From contig NZ_CP186693.1 in assembly GCF_049532985.1 (NCBI RefSeq), positions 2,852,001 through 2,916,000 of the forward strand: a DNA stretch of 64,000 nt, given 5' to 3'. Below are positions 14,565-21,960 of this stretch, piece by piece. Position 1 is the first letter of the stretch. Each line of letters opens with the position of its first letter. The notes below the pieces were generated by a model. The model was not told where the DNA came from, made no database searches, and worked only from the letters and a program-made list of their open reading frames with translations. The position numbers and the translations under genes are program-made. Source of the stretch: Promicromonospora sp049532985. GTDB taxonomy: Bacteria; Actinomycetota; Actinomycetes; Actinomycetales; Cellulomonadaceae.

Positions 14565-15530
14565 TCAGTGCCCGACGGCGGCGCTCGCCTCCGCGAGCTC
14601 GTTCGCCTCGGGCCGGGGTGCGCCGTCGCGCAGCAGGCCGGCCTCGGCCAGCACCGCGCGCAGGACGGCGACCTCGTCGTCGGTCGCGGCGACGTTCGGC
14701 AGCCGCAGGAAGCGGTTGTCGGTGATGCCGAGCAGCTCGACCGCGGCCTTGGCCATGACGGCCTGCGCACCGGCACCGTTGAGCGCGTCGATCACGCCGG
14801 TGGTGGTGCGGAAGACCTCGGCCGCTCCGGCCAGGTCCCCGGCGTCGAACCGGCGGACGGTCTCCGCGAAGCGGGCGCCGACCACGTGGGCCGACACGGA
14901 CACGATACCCGCGCCGCCGACGCTCAGGAACGGCAGGAGCAGCCCGTCGTCGCCGGAGTACCAGGCCAGGCCCGTCTCGCCGATGAGCTTGGTGGCCGCG
15001 TAGACGTCGCCGGTGGCGTCCTTGTTCGCGACGATCCGGGGGTGCTGTGCCAGGCGGCGGTAGGTGTCGGGGGCGATGCGCACCACGGTGCGGCCAGGGA
15101 CGTCGTACAGCATCACGGGCAGGTCGGTCGCGTCGGCGACGGCCACGAAGTGCTGGTACAGGCCCTCCTGGCTGGGCCGGGAGTAGTAGGGGGAGACGAC
15201 GAGCAGGCCGTCCGCGCCGGACTCCGCCGCCTGCTCGGCCATGCGGATCGCGTGCACGGTGTCGTTCGAGCCGGCGCCCGCCACGACGGCGGCGCGGTCG
15301 CCCACGGCCTCCACGACCGCGGCGACGAGCTCTTCCTTCTCGGGGGTGTGCGTGACCGGCGACTCGCCGGTGGTGCCGGACAGGACGAGACCGTCGTTCC
15401 CGTCGTCGACCAGCTTCTTCGCCAGCTTGACCGCCGCCTTCAGGTCCACGGCGCCGTCGGGCGTCATCGGGGTGACCATGGCGGTCAGGACCGCGCCGAA
15501 CGGGCGCGCGGGGTCAGTGGGAAGAACCAT
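14565..15530 (-). CDS. dapA: 4-hydroxy-tetrahydrodipicolinate synthase
   Basis: Condenses pyruvate and aspartate semialdehyde in lysine/diaminopimelate synthesis. A 321-residue TIM barrel with the Schiff-base lysine in ANKDATGD (Lys170), Tyr142 in YDVPGRT, the GTTGES threonine pair at 53-54 and the SPYYSRPSQEGL segment. The ATG at 15530 gives MVLPTDPARPFG. A TACGGT box 6 nt before the ATG points to a leaderless mRNA. It is cotranscribed with rnj. The partner reductase DapB lies 8.6 kb away, beyond an accessory block. Confidence 0.95.
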   Translation of the reverse strand: MVLPTDPARPFGAVLTAMVTPMTPDGAVDLKAAVKLAKKLVDDGNDGLVLSGTTGESPVTHTPEKEELVAAVVEAVGDRAAVVAGAGSNDTVHAIRMAEQAAESGADGLLVVSPYYSRPSQEGLYQHFVAVADATDLPVMLYDVPGRTVVRIAPDTYRRLAQHPRIVANKDATGDVYAATKLIGETGLAWYSGDDGLLLPFLSVGGAGIVSVSAHVVGARFAETVRRFDAGDLAGAAEVFRTTTGVIDALNGAGAQAVMAKAAVELLGITDNRFLRLPNVAATDDEVAVLRAVLAEAGLLRDGAPRPEANELAEASAAVGH

Positions 15531-15536
15531 GGCACT

Positions 15537-15542
15537 ACCGTA
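15537..15542 (-). promoter_or_regulatory. -10 box TACGGT of leaderless dapA-rnj transcript
   Basis: TACGGT on the minus strand ends exactly 6 nt before the dapA ATG, and there is no Shine-Dalgarno sequence. Confidence 0.6.
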
Positions 15543-15647
15543 CCGTTTACGGCACCGTTCACCGCCCGGTGACGGGCGTGCGGAGCCGCTGCACCGGGCG
15601 ACGGACGCCCGGGTCGCGCGGCGCCGCGGGCCGTGCTCCCGCCGCGC

Positions 15648-16112
15648 TCAGCGCTCGACCAGCACCCCGTCCTCGTCGGCGTAGACCATCGCGCCCGGCC
15701 GGAAGACGACGCCGCCGATCTCGACGGGCTCGTCCAGGACCCCGGCACCGGTCTTCGACGACTTGCGGGGGTTGGTGCCGAGCGCCTTCACGCCCAGGTC
15801 CAGCCCGCCGATCGCCACCGAGTCGCGGATCGCGCCGTAGACGATCGCCCCGGCCCAGCCGTTCTCGACGGCGGCGCCCGCGATGAGGTCGCCCATCAGG
15901 GCGCTGCGCAGCGAGCCGCCGCCGTCGACCACCAGGACCGCGCCGTCGCCCGGGGTCTGCGTCACCGCCTTGACGATGCCGTTGTCCTCGTGGCACCGCA
16001 CGGTGCGGACCCGGCCGGAGAAGGCCCGGACCCCGCCGAAGTCCCGGAGCTGGACGGCGAGCGAGGCCAGGGCCTCGCCGTGCTCGTCGTACAGGTCGGC
16101 AGTCACAGTCAT
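15648..16112 (-). CDS. RraA-like protein (4-hydroxy-4-methyl-2-oxoglutarate aldolase/RNase E-inhibitor fold)
   Basis: A 154-residue protein of the RraA family. Conserved stretches are LRDFGGVRAFSGRVRTVRC, GDGAVLVVDGGGSLRSALMG, and the active-site region VYGAIRDSVAIGGLDLGVKA with the metal/oxoacid-binding Arg-Asp pair. The family contains regulators of RNase E and class II aldolases acting on 4-hydroxy-4-methyl-2-oxoglutarate or oxaloacetate; the sequence alone does not separate these. The ATG at 16112 is preceded by GGAGG at 6-nt spacing. It is divergent from the aldehyde dehydrogenase gene with 98 bp between them. Confidence 0.88.
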   Translation of the reverse strand: MTVTADLYDEHGEALASLAVQLRDFGGVRAFSGRVRTVRCHEDNGIVKAVTQTPGDGAVLVVDGGGSLRSALMGDLIAGAAVENGWAGAIVYGAIRDSVAIGGLDLGVKALGTNPRKSSKTGAGVLDEPVEIGGVVFRPGAMVYADEDGVLVER

Positions 16113-16198
16113 CGTGGTCCTCCGTCTCGTGGGCGTAGGCCGGACGATACCGGGGAGCCGGGCGGCCCCCGCGATCACCGGCGGCTTGCGCGGGCGTG

Positions 16199-16204
16199 GA
16201 TACT
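16199..16204 (+). promoter_or_regulatory. -10 box GATACT of leaderless aldehyde dehydrogenase transcript
   Basis: GATACT is followed by 6 nt and the ATG at 16211. The same hexamer and spacing occur before ispG (49180-49185), which strengthens both calls. Confidence 0.5.
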
Positions 16205-16210
16205 CGAAAC

Positions 16211-17683
16211 ATGACGGCGACGACGCTCTCCCCCGCCCTCGTGGCGCACCTGCCGACCGGTCTGCTCGTCGACGGGCACTGGGGGCCCGCCGCGGACCGG
16301 GCCACGTTCGAGGTGGCCGACCCCGCGACGGGTCAGACGGTCTTCGACGTCTCCGACGCCACGCCCGCGGACGCCGTCCGCGCCCTCGACGCCGCCCACG
16401 CGGCCGCCCCCGCCTGGCGGGCGGTGCCGCCGCGCGAGCGCTCCGAGCTGCTGCGCGCCGTGTTCGCCCGCCTGGTCGCACGCGCCGACGACATCGCGGC
16501 CCTGATCACCGCCGAGGCCGGCAAGCCCCTGGCCGAGGCCCGCGCCGAGGTGGTCTACGGCGCCGAGTTCCTGCGCTGGTTCGCCGAGGAGGCCGTACGT
16601 GCCGACGGCCTGGTGCGCAGGGCGCCGTCGGGCGGGAACACGCAGTACGTGAGCCGCCGGCCCGTGGGCCCCTCGCTGCTCATCACCCCCTGGAACTTTC
16701 CCATCGCGATGGCGACCCGCAAGATCGCCCCCGCCCTGGCCGCCGGCTGCACCGTCGTGGTCAAGCCGTCGGAGCTCACACCGATGACGACGCTGCTGGT
16801 GGCCGAGATCATCCGCTCCGAGGCGGAGTCCCGCGGCCTGCCGACGGGCATCGTCAACGTCGTGCCCACCACGCACGCCGCCGCGGTCACCGGGCCCCTG
16901 TTCGAGGATCCCCGCCTCCGCAAGGTCTCGTTCACCGGCTCGACGGGCGTGGGGCGCACCCTGCTCGCCCAGGCCTCGAAGAACGTGCTGCGCAGCTCGA
17001 TGGAGCTGGGCGGCAACGCCCCGTTCGTCGTGTTCGAGGACGCCGACGTCGACGCCGCGGTGCAGGGCGCGCTCATCGCCAAGCTCCGCAACTCCGGGCA
17101 GTCCTGCGTGGCGGCCAACCGGTTCCTGGTGCACGACGCCGTCGCCCACACGTTCGCGGAGAAGTTCGCCGCCGCGGTGGGCGCCAAGGTGACCGCCCCG
17201 GGCACCCAGCCCGGGGCCGAGGTCGGCCCGCTCATCAACGAGGCAGCCGTCGAGAAGGTGACCGACCTGGTGGACGACGCCGTCGCGCACGGCGCGCAGG
17301 TGCTCACCGGGGGCTCCCGGCTGGAGCGCCCCGGCCACTTCTTCGAGCCGACCGTGCTCACCGGTGTGGACGGCGACGCGCGGATCGTCACCGAGGAGAT
17401 CTTCGGCCCGGTCGCCCCGATCGTGGCCTTCGGGTCCGACGACGAGGCGTACGAGCTGGCCAACGGCACCCCCTTCGGGCTCGCCGCCTACGCGTACACG
17501 ACGTCGCTGGCCCGCGCCCAGCGGGCGATGGACGAGATCGAGGCCGGGATGATCGGCATCAACCGCGGGCTCGTGTCGGACGCGAGCGCCCCGTTCGGTG
17601 GCGTGAAGTCCTCCGGGCTGGGCCGCGAGGGCGGGGACACGGGCATCGACGAGTACCAGGAGACGGTGTACGTGGCGTTGTAG
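16211..17683 (+). CDS. gabD: NAD(P)-dependent succinate-semialdehyde dehydrogenase-like aldehyde dehydrogenase
   Basis: A 490-residue aldehyde dehydrogenase oxidising an aldehyde (probably succinate semialdehyde) to the acid. Motifs: PWNFPIAMATRKIAPALAAG, the cofactor loop FTGSTGVGR, MELGGNAPFVVF with the general-base Glu, NSGQSCVAANRFLV with the catalytic Cys, and the EEIFGPVAPIVAF signature near the C-terminus. The ATG at 16211 is preferred over the in-frame GTG at 16196 because of the -10 box 6 nt before it. Substrate is inferred from GabD-like length and motifs; no GABA transaminase gene is adjacent. Other semialdehydes remain possible. Confidence 0.88.
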   Translation: MTATTLSPALVAHLPTGLLVDGHWGPAADRATFEVADPATGQTVFDVSDATPADAVRALDAAHAAAPAWRAVPPRERSELLRAVFARLVARADDIAALITAEAGKPLAEARAEVVYGAEFLRWFAEEAVRADGLVRRAPSGGNTQYVSRRPVGPSLLITPWNFPIAMATRKIAPALAAGCTVVVKPSELTPMTTLLVAEIIRSEAESRGLPTGIVNVVPTTHAAAVTGPLFEDPRLRKVSFTGSTGVGRTLLAQASKNVLRSSMELGGNAPFVVFEDADVDAAVQGALIAKLRNSGQSCVAANRFLVHDAVAHTFAEKFAAAVGAKVTAPGTQPGAEVGPLINEAAVEKVTDLVDDAVAHGAQVLTGGSRLERPGHFFEPTVLTGVDGDARIVTEEIFGPVAPIVAFGSDDEAYELANGTPFGLAAYAYTTSLARAQRAMDEIEAGMIGINRGLVSDASAPFGGVKSSGLGREGGDTGIDEYQETVYVAL

Positions 17684-17744
17684 CGCCCGGTCGCGCTGCC
17701 GTCCGGTCGGCGGGCAGCCGCGCCGCCGCGCACCCGCGACGACG

Positions 17745-17750
17745 TAACCT
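17745..17750 (+). promoter_or_regulatory. -10 box TAACCT of leaderless azlC transcript
   Basis: TAACCT, then 6 nt, then the GTG at 17757. The identical hexamer and spacing precede the 766-residue gene at 50687. Confidence 0.6.
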
Positions 17751-17756
17751 CGCCGC

Positions 17757-18608
17757 GTGAAGCTTCTCCCCAGCGACCCCGCGGCCCGTGCGGCGGTCCG
17801 CCAGGGCGTGAGCGTCTCGGTGGCCACGGGGCTGTACGGCGTCTCGTTCGGCGCCCTGTCGGTGGCCGCGGGCGTCGGCCTCGGCCCGACGATGGCGCTG
17901 AGCCTGCTCATGTTCTCGGGCGGCTCCCAGTTCGCGCTGGTCGGCGTGATCGGCGCGGCGGGCACCCCGGTCGCCGCCGTCGCCACCGCCGCCCTGCTCG
18001 GCCTGCGCAACACCCTGTACGGCGCCGTGGTCTCACCGCTGCTCCAGGTGCGCGGCTGGCGCCGCGTGGCCGCGGCCCAGCTCACCATCGACGAGTCGAC
18101 GGCGGTCGCCGTCGCCCAGCCCGGGCCGGCGGCGGCGCGCGTGGGCTTCTGGGTGACGGGCGCCGGCGTGTTCGTGCTCTGGAACACGTTCGTGCTGCTC
18201 GGGGCGCTCGCCGGAGACGCGCTCGGCGACCCGCGCGCGTGGGGGCTCGACGCCGCGGCCGCCGCCGCGTTCCTCGCCCTGGTCTGGCCTCGGCTCGCCC
18301 CGCGGCGGGCCCAGGTCGTGGCGGGGCTCGCGGTCGTGGCCACCGCGGCCCTGATCCCGTTCGTGCCGGCCGGCATCCCGGTGCTCGCGGCGGCCGCGGT
18401 CGCGATCGTCGTGGGGCTGGTGGCGCCGAACGGCCGCGCGGCAGACCCGGAACGCGGCGGCGCTGCCACGGACGGCGCGCCACCGGAGGACGCCGGCACC
18501 CGGAGCACCGGACCGGGCGACGCCGCGGCGGGCGGCCCCGCAGGCGAGCCCGCCCGCCACACCGGCCACGACACCGACCGTGACACCGACCGGGAGGCCG
18601 TCCGATGA
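17757..18608 (+). CDS. azlC: AzlC-family branched-chain amino acid exporter, large subunit
   Basis: A 283-residue membrane protein with the AzlC signature: VSVATGLYGVSFGALSVAAG, LLMFSGGSQFALVG, ALLGLRNTLYGAVVSPLL and an acidic TIDESTAVA motif. AzlC with AzlD forms an exporter of branched-chain amino acids or analogues. The last 60 residues are a hydrophilic Gly/Pro/Asp/Arg tail (ending HDTDRDTDREAVR) not typical of the family and probably cytoplasmic. The start is a GTG 6 nt after a -10 box. The stop overlaps the azlD ATG in an ATGA junction, so the two are translationally coupled. Confidence 0.92.
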   Translation: MKLLPSDPAARAAVRQGVSVSVATGLYGVSFGALSVAAGVGLGPTMALSLLMFSGGSQFALVGVIGAAGTPVAAVATAALLGLRNTLYGAVVSPLLQVRGWRRVAAAQLTIDESTAVAVAQPGPAAARVGFWVTGAGVFVLWNTFVLLGALAGDALGDPRAWGLDAAAAAAFLALVWPRLAPRRAQVVAGLAVVATAALIPFVPAGIPVLAAAAVAIVVGLVAPNGRAADPERGGAATDGAPPEDAGTRSTGPGDAAAGGPAGEPARHTGHDTDRDTDREAVR

Positions 18609-18925
18609 CCACCGCAGCGCTCTGGACCACCGTGCTGGTGGCGTCGCTCGCGTGCTTCGCGCTCAAGCTCGGCGGACACCTCGTCCCCCGCTCCTGGCTC
18701 GCCTCGGAGCGCGTCTCCCGGGTCACCACGCTCGTCACGGTCGCGCTCCTCGTGTCGCTCGTCGTGGTCCAGGGCTTCGCCGACGGCCGCTCGCTCGTGG
18801 TCGACGCCCGGGTGCCCGCCCTCGCTGTCGCGGCCCTCGCCCTCGCCCTGCGCGCCCCGTTCATCCTCGTGGTCCTCCTGGCGGCGGCCACGGCAGCGGG
18901 CCTCCGCGCCCTCGGCTGGGGCTGA
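18605..18925 (+). CDS. azlD: AzlD-family branched-chain amino acid exporter, small subunit
   Basis: A 106-residue protein with three to four membrane segments and AzlD features: the N-terminal LWTTVLVASLACFALKLGGH, the VPRSWLASERVSRVTTLVTVALL stretch (shown in part) and a C-terminal Ala/Leu-rich helix. It forms the heteromeric exporter with AzlC, with which it overlaps by 4 bp. No regulator of the Lrp type is adjacent. The 100 bp downstream contain only imperfect GGCTGC/GCAGCC palindromic sequence that may terminate transcription. Confidence 0.92.
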   Translation: MTTAALWTTVLVASLACFALKLGGHLVPRSWLASERVSRVTTLVTVALLVSLVVVQGFADGRSLVVDARVPALAVAALALALRAPFILVVLLAAATAAGLRALGWG

Positions 18926-19015
18926 CCGCACCCGACGCCGGGCCCGGCTGCTGCCGCCACGACCGGCCCGTCCTGGCAGCGGCAGCCGTGGTGAACGCCG
19001 TCCGGCGGGCGACGC

Positions 19016-19021
19016 TAGGGT
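19016..19021 (+). promoter_or_regulatory. -10 box TAGGGT of leaderless acetyltransferase transcript
   Basis: TAGGGT, then 6 nt, then the ATG at 19028, without a Shine-Dalgarno sequence. Confidence 0.55.
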
Positions 19022-19027
19022 GGGCCG

Positions 19028-19531
19028 ATGGCACTGTTTCGTGAGATCGCCGACGTGTCCGTGCGGCCCGCCGTCCCCGGCGACGAATCCGCCGTGACCG
19101 CCGTGCAGGTGGCCTCCTGGCGGGCGACCGGCGTGCTGGGAGAAGGCGTCATGGAGGCCCTGGACGTCCCCGCGATGCGCGAGCGCTGGGCCTCTGCCAT
19201 CACCTCGCCGCCCGGCCCCGGGTTCGCCGTCCTCGTCGCGCTCGACGGGCCGGACGTCGTCGGGTTCGCCGCCGTCTCCCCGGGCCAGGTGCTGTCGCTG
19301 GAGGTGCTGCCGGAGGCGCAGCGCGCCGGCCACGGGTCGCGGCTGCTGGCGGCCGCCGTGGACCGCCTCCGTGCGGACGGGTCGGACACGGTCACCACGT
19401 GGGCGCTCGCCGACGATACGGCGCGCGCCGCCTTCCTGGACGCCAGCGGGCTGGGCGAGGACGGTCGCAGCCGCACCCTGGCGACGGGGGTCCGCGAGGT
19501 CGTCGAGCACCGCTGGTCCGCGCAGATCTGA
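19028..19531 (+). CDS. GNAT-family N-acetyltransferase
   Basis: A 167-residue single-domain GNAT protein. Motif B/A elements are visible: VSVRPAVPGDESAVTAVQ at the N-terminus, LSLEVLPEAQRAGHGSRLLA as the acetyl-CoA pyrophosphate loop (Arg-Ala-Gly-His-Gly in place of the usual Q/R-x-x-G-x-G/A), and a final strand with ASGLGEDGRSRTL. The acceptor substrate is unknown. It is probably monocistronic. Confidence 0.85.
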   Translation: MALFREIADVSVRPAVPGDESAVTAVQVASWRATGVLGEGVMEALDVPAMRERWASAITSPPGPGFAVLVALDGPDVVGFAAVSPGQVLSLEVLPEAQRAGHGSRLLAAAVDRLRADGSDTVTTWALADDTARAAFLDASGLGEDGRSRTLATGVREVVEHRWSAQI

Positions 19532-19550
19532 CGCCGGCGGGTGCCCGCGT

Positions 19551-19565
19551 GTTCGCCACGCGAAC
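19551..19565. promoter_or_regulatory. Perfect operator-like palindrome GTTCGC-CAC-GCGAAC
   Basis: Fifteen bases with exact 6-bp arms and a 3-nt centre, 57 bp upstream of the hypothetical gene at 19623 and 20 bp past the acetyltransferase stop. Such a site suits a dimeric regulator, but its owner is unknown. Confidence 0.45.
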
Positions 19566-19622
19566 CCCAGGTTTCACGCCCGTGTGACAGTCCCGTGACA
19601 CGGCCTTGCGACGATCGCCGGC

Positions 19623-20090
19623 ATGGGGATCCGCACCGAGTACTTCGCAGCGCCGACCGACGAGGCGGCGGCGACGGTGCTCCTCGCGCCCGGCGGGCCC
19701 TCCGAGCCGGACCTGCGCACCGACCAGCCCCGGTTCGACGCCGTCGCCGTACCGTCCGTGGACCCGTTCGTGATGCTCGGCGGCCTCGCCGGCGTGCTGT
19801 CCGGTCGGTCGTACGCCGAGGTCACCGCGCACCCGCGGCACGGCGCCCTGGTCGGCAGCGGGGGCGAGGAGGGGCCGTGGGTGGTGTCCGTCCAGCAGCC
19901 GCTCGTCGACGACCTCGCCTCGGCCGGACCCGCCCGGCTGGCCGAGGCCGCGCGGGAGTGGTCCGGCACGGCGACGCGCGTCGTGGCGCCCCAGGTGCTC
20001 GTGGCCGCGCTGCTCTCCCTCGGGGCGCTCGCCGCGCGCGCCGCCGACGAGCGGCAGAGCGTGTACTGCTGGACGAGCCTGACGGACTGA
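19623..20090 (+). CDS. Hypothetical protein, 155 residues
   Basis: Not recognised. The product is soluble, acidic and Ala-rich, with no signal peptide or membrane segment. It begins MGIRTEYFAAPTDEAAATVL, has a central PSVDPFVMLGGLAGVLSGRS and ends SVYCWTSLTD. The pattern (threading PFVMLG, then VVSVQQPLVDDLA and a final CWTSL) resembles small actinobacterial proteins annotated as hypothetical that may form a homogeneous family. Codon use is like its neighbours. The acetyltransferase gene starts 12 bp after its stop with GAGAG as ribosome site, so the two are probably one transcript. Confidence 0.65.
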   Translation: MGIRTEYFAAPTDEAAATVLLAPGGPSEPDLRTDQPRFDAVAVPSVDPFVMLGGLAGVLSGRSYAEVTAHPRHGALVGSGGEEGPWVVSVQQPLVDDLASAGPARLAEAAREWSGTATRVVAPQVLVAALLSLGALAARAADERQSVYCWTSLTD

Positions 20091-20102
20091 GAGAGCAGCA
20101 TC

Positions 20103-20603
20103 ATGCGCGCCACCGGCACCCCACCCGTCGTCGTCCACCCGTTCGGACCGGGCTCCCCCACGGAGGGCCTCGCCGCCCTGCTGACCGCGTACCACCTGCA
20201 GACGGAGGCCGAGAAGGGCATCCCGGCCGGGCACGTCGACGCCCTGCCCGACCGCTACCGGGCGGAGATCACCGACCCGCGGGCCGCGTTCGCGGACGAC
20301 ACGGTGCTGCTGGCGGGGTGCGGTCCGGCGTCGGTCGGCTGCCTGGTCGGCACGGCGCCCGTCGCCGGCCGCACCGAGCTCAAACGGCTCTGGACGGACC
20401 CCGCGCTGCGCGGTCAGGGCGTGGCGTCCCTGCTGATCGGCGCAGCGCTGACCCGGGCGGCCGCAGCCGGCGTGCGCACGGCCGCGCTGTCCGTCTGGGC
20501 GTGGCGGACGGGTGCGATCGGGCTGTACGTGAGGCTGGGCTTCACCGTCGTCGACCCGTGGGACGAGCGGGAGGGTCTGGTCTGCATGGAACGGCCCCTG
20601 TAG
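20103..20603 (+). CDS. GNAT-family N-acetyltransferase
   Basis: A 166-residue GNAT protein. The acetyl-CoA loop LRGQGVASLLIGAALTRAAA matches the R-G-x-G-x-A consensus, and the C-terminal strand-helix AIGLYVRLGFTVVDPWDE is the usual closing motif. The ATG at 20103 has GAGAG 8-12 nt upstream and lies 12 bp after the preceding hypothetical gene, suggesting cotranscription. It is unrelated in detail to the acetyltransferase at 19028. Substrate unknown. Confidence 0.88.
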   Translation: MRATGTPPVVVHPFGPGSPTEGLAALLTAYHLQTEAEKGIPAGHVDALPDRYRAEITDPRAAFADDTVLLAGCGPASVGCLVGTAPVAGRTELKRLWTDPALRGQGVASLLIGAALTRAAAAGVRTAALSVWAWRTGAIGLYVRLGFTVVDPWDEREGLVCMERPL

Positions 20604-20667
20604 CCCGGGCCGGCCGAGGGACGAGGCGGGTGCACGGCCACCGGCGCGGAGGTGCTTCACTAGCCCC

Positions 20668-21960
20668 GTGACCCGCTCCCCCAACCCGCTGTGGCGGACC
20701 CTCGTCGAGCTGCGCGGCAACCCCCGCGCCTGCGTGTGGACGGAACCGCTGTGGGGCCTGTCGATGGCTCTGGTGCTCCCGTACGCGTCGGTGTTCATGC
20801 TGGCGCTGGGCCTGCACGACTACCAGATCGGGTTCCTCGCGACCGTCGGCATGATCTCCCAGGTCGGCTTCGGGCTGGCCGGCGGGATCATCACCGACCG
20901 GCTCGGCCGGCGCGCCACGACGGCGTGGTTCGACGTGATCGCCTGGGTGATCCCGTGCGTGCTGTGGGCGTTCGCCCAGGACTTCTGGTTCTTCCTCGCG
21001 GCCTCACTGGTCAACGGCGCCCTGCAGGTCACGCAGAACTCCTGGGACTGCCTCATGGTCGAGGACGCCGAGCGCGGCCAGATCACCCGGATCTACTCGC
21101 TGGTCAAGGTCGCTGCCGACTGCTCCGCGCTGTTCGCGCCGCTGGCCGCCGTCCTGGTGGCCCAGCTCGGCCTGGAGCCCGCCGTCCGCATCCTGTACCT
21201 CAACGCGGCGGTCGTGATGACCGTGAAGATCGTCTGGCTCTACCTGTGGTCGCGGGAGACCCGCCAGGGCCGGATCCGCATGGACGCCACCCGCGGGCAG
21301 AGCACGTGGCGGCTCCTGGCCGGGTACCGCGGGGCGCTCGGGCTGCTGCTGCGCTCGCGCGGGTCGCTGCTGGCGCTCGGCATCGCCGCGCTGACCGCGG
21401 CCGTCACGCTCGTCAACGGCACGTTCTGGCAGGTGGTGGCGAGCCAGCACCTGCACGTGCCGGACGCGCTGCTGCCCTTCTTCCCGATGGTCCGCTCGGT
21501 GCTGTCGGTGACCTTCTTCTTCACGCTGATCCCGCTCCTGACCACCGCCGTCGACCTGCGGCGCGCCGCCCTGTGGGGGTTCGGCGTGCATCTGGCCGGG
21601 CAGGTCGTGCTGGTCGCGATCCCGGCCGCCGACGGCGCCGCGACGGCGTCGACGTACGCGTTCCTGGGCCTGTGCCTGCTGCTGGACAGCTTCGGCGCGG
21701 GCATGCTGTTCATGCTCTCGGAGTCCCTCGTCGCGCTGCACGTGGACGCCGGCGAGCGGTCCCGCGTGATGGCCATCCAGCGCACGTGCATCATGCTCGC
21801 CGCGGCGCCCTTCGGCTGGATCTCCGGGTGGCTGTCCGGCATCGACCGCACCTACCCGTTCGTGCTCACGTCCGCGCTGCTCGTCGTCGGGCTCGTGCTG
21901 GTGGCGGTGCGGTGGGTGCCGACGCACCCGGACGCCGACCCGTCGCCCGAACCGGCCTGA
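20668..21960 (+). CDS. Major facilitator superfamily transporter
   Basis: A 430-residue protein with about 12 hydrophobic segments. The MFS motif A loop after helix 2 is present (GGIITDRLGRRATTAWFD), and helix 1 begins TEPLWGLSMALVLPYASVFM. The presumed start is GTG at 20668; a TTCACT box precedes it by 6 nt, a weak leaderless promoter. The substrate cannot be deduced: no neighbouring enzyme or regulator points to one. The 3' end overlaps the convergent MFS gene by 95 bp, an unusually long overlap. Confidence 0.85.
   Translation: MTRSPNPLWRTLVELRGNPRACVWTEPLWGLSMALVLPYASVFMLALGLHDYQIGFLATVGMISQVGFGLAGGIITDRLGRRATTAWFDVIAWVIPCVLWAFAQDFWFFLAASLVNGALQVTQNSWDCLMVEDAERGQITRIYSLVKVAADCSALFAPLAAVLVAQLGLEPAVRILYLNAAVVMTVKIVWLYLWSRETRQGRIRMDATRGQSTWRLLAGYRGALGLLLRSRGSLLALGIAALTAAVTLVNGTFWQVVASQHLHVPDALLPFFPMVRSVLSVTFFFTLIPLLTTAVDLRRAALWGFGVHLAGQVVLVAIPAADGAATASTYAFLGLCLLLDSFGAGMLFMLSESLVALHVDAGERSRVMAIQRTCIMLAAAPFGWISGWLSGIDRTYPFVLTSALLVVGLVLVAVRWVPTHPDADPSPEPA

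Noticed and set aside
16175..19510. Open frame of 1111 codons on the minus strand
   Set aside because: Antisense to the aldehyde dehydrogenase, AzlCD and GNAT genes, all of which have clear family motifs.
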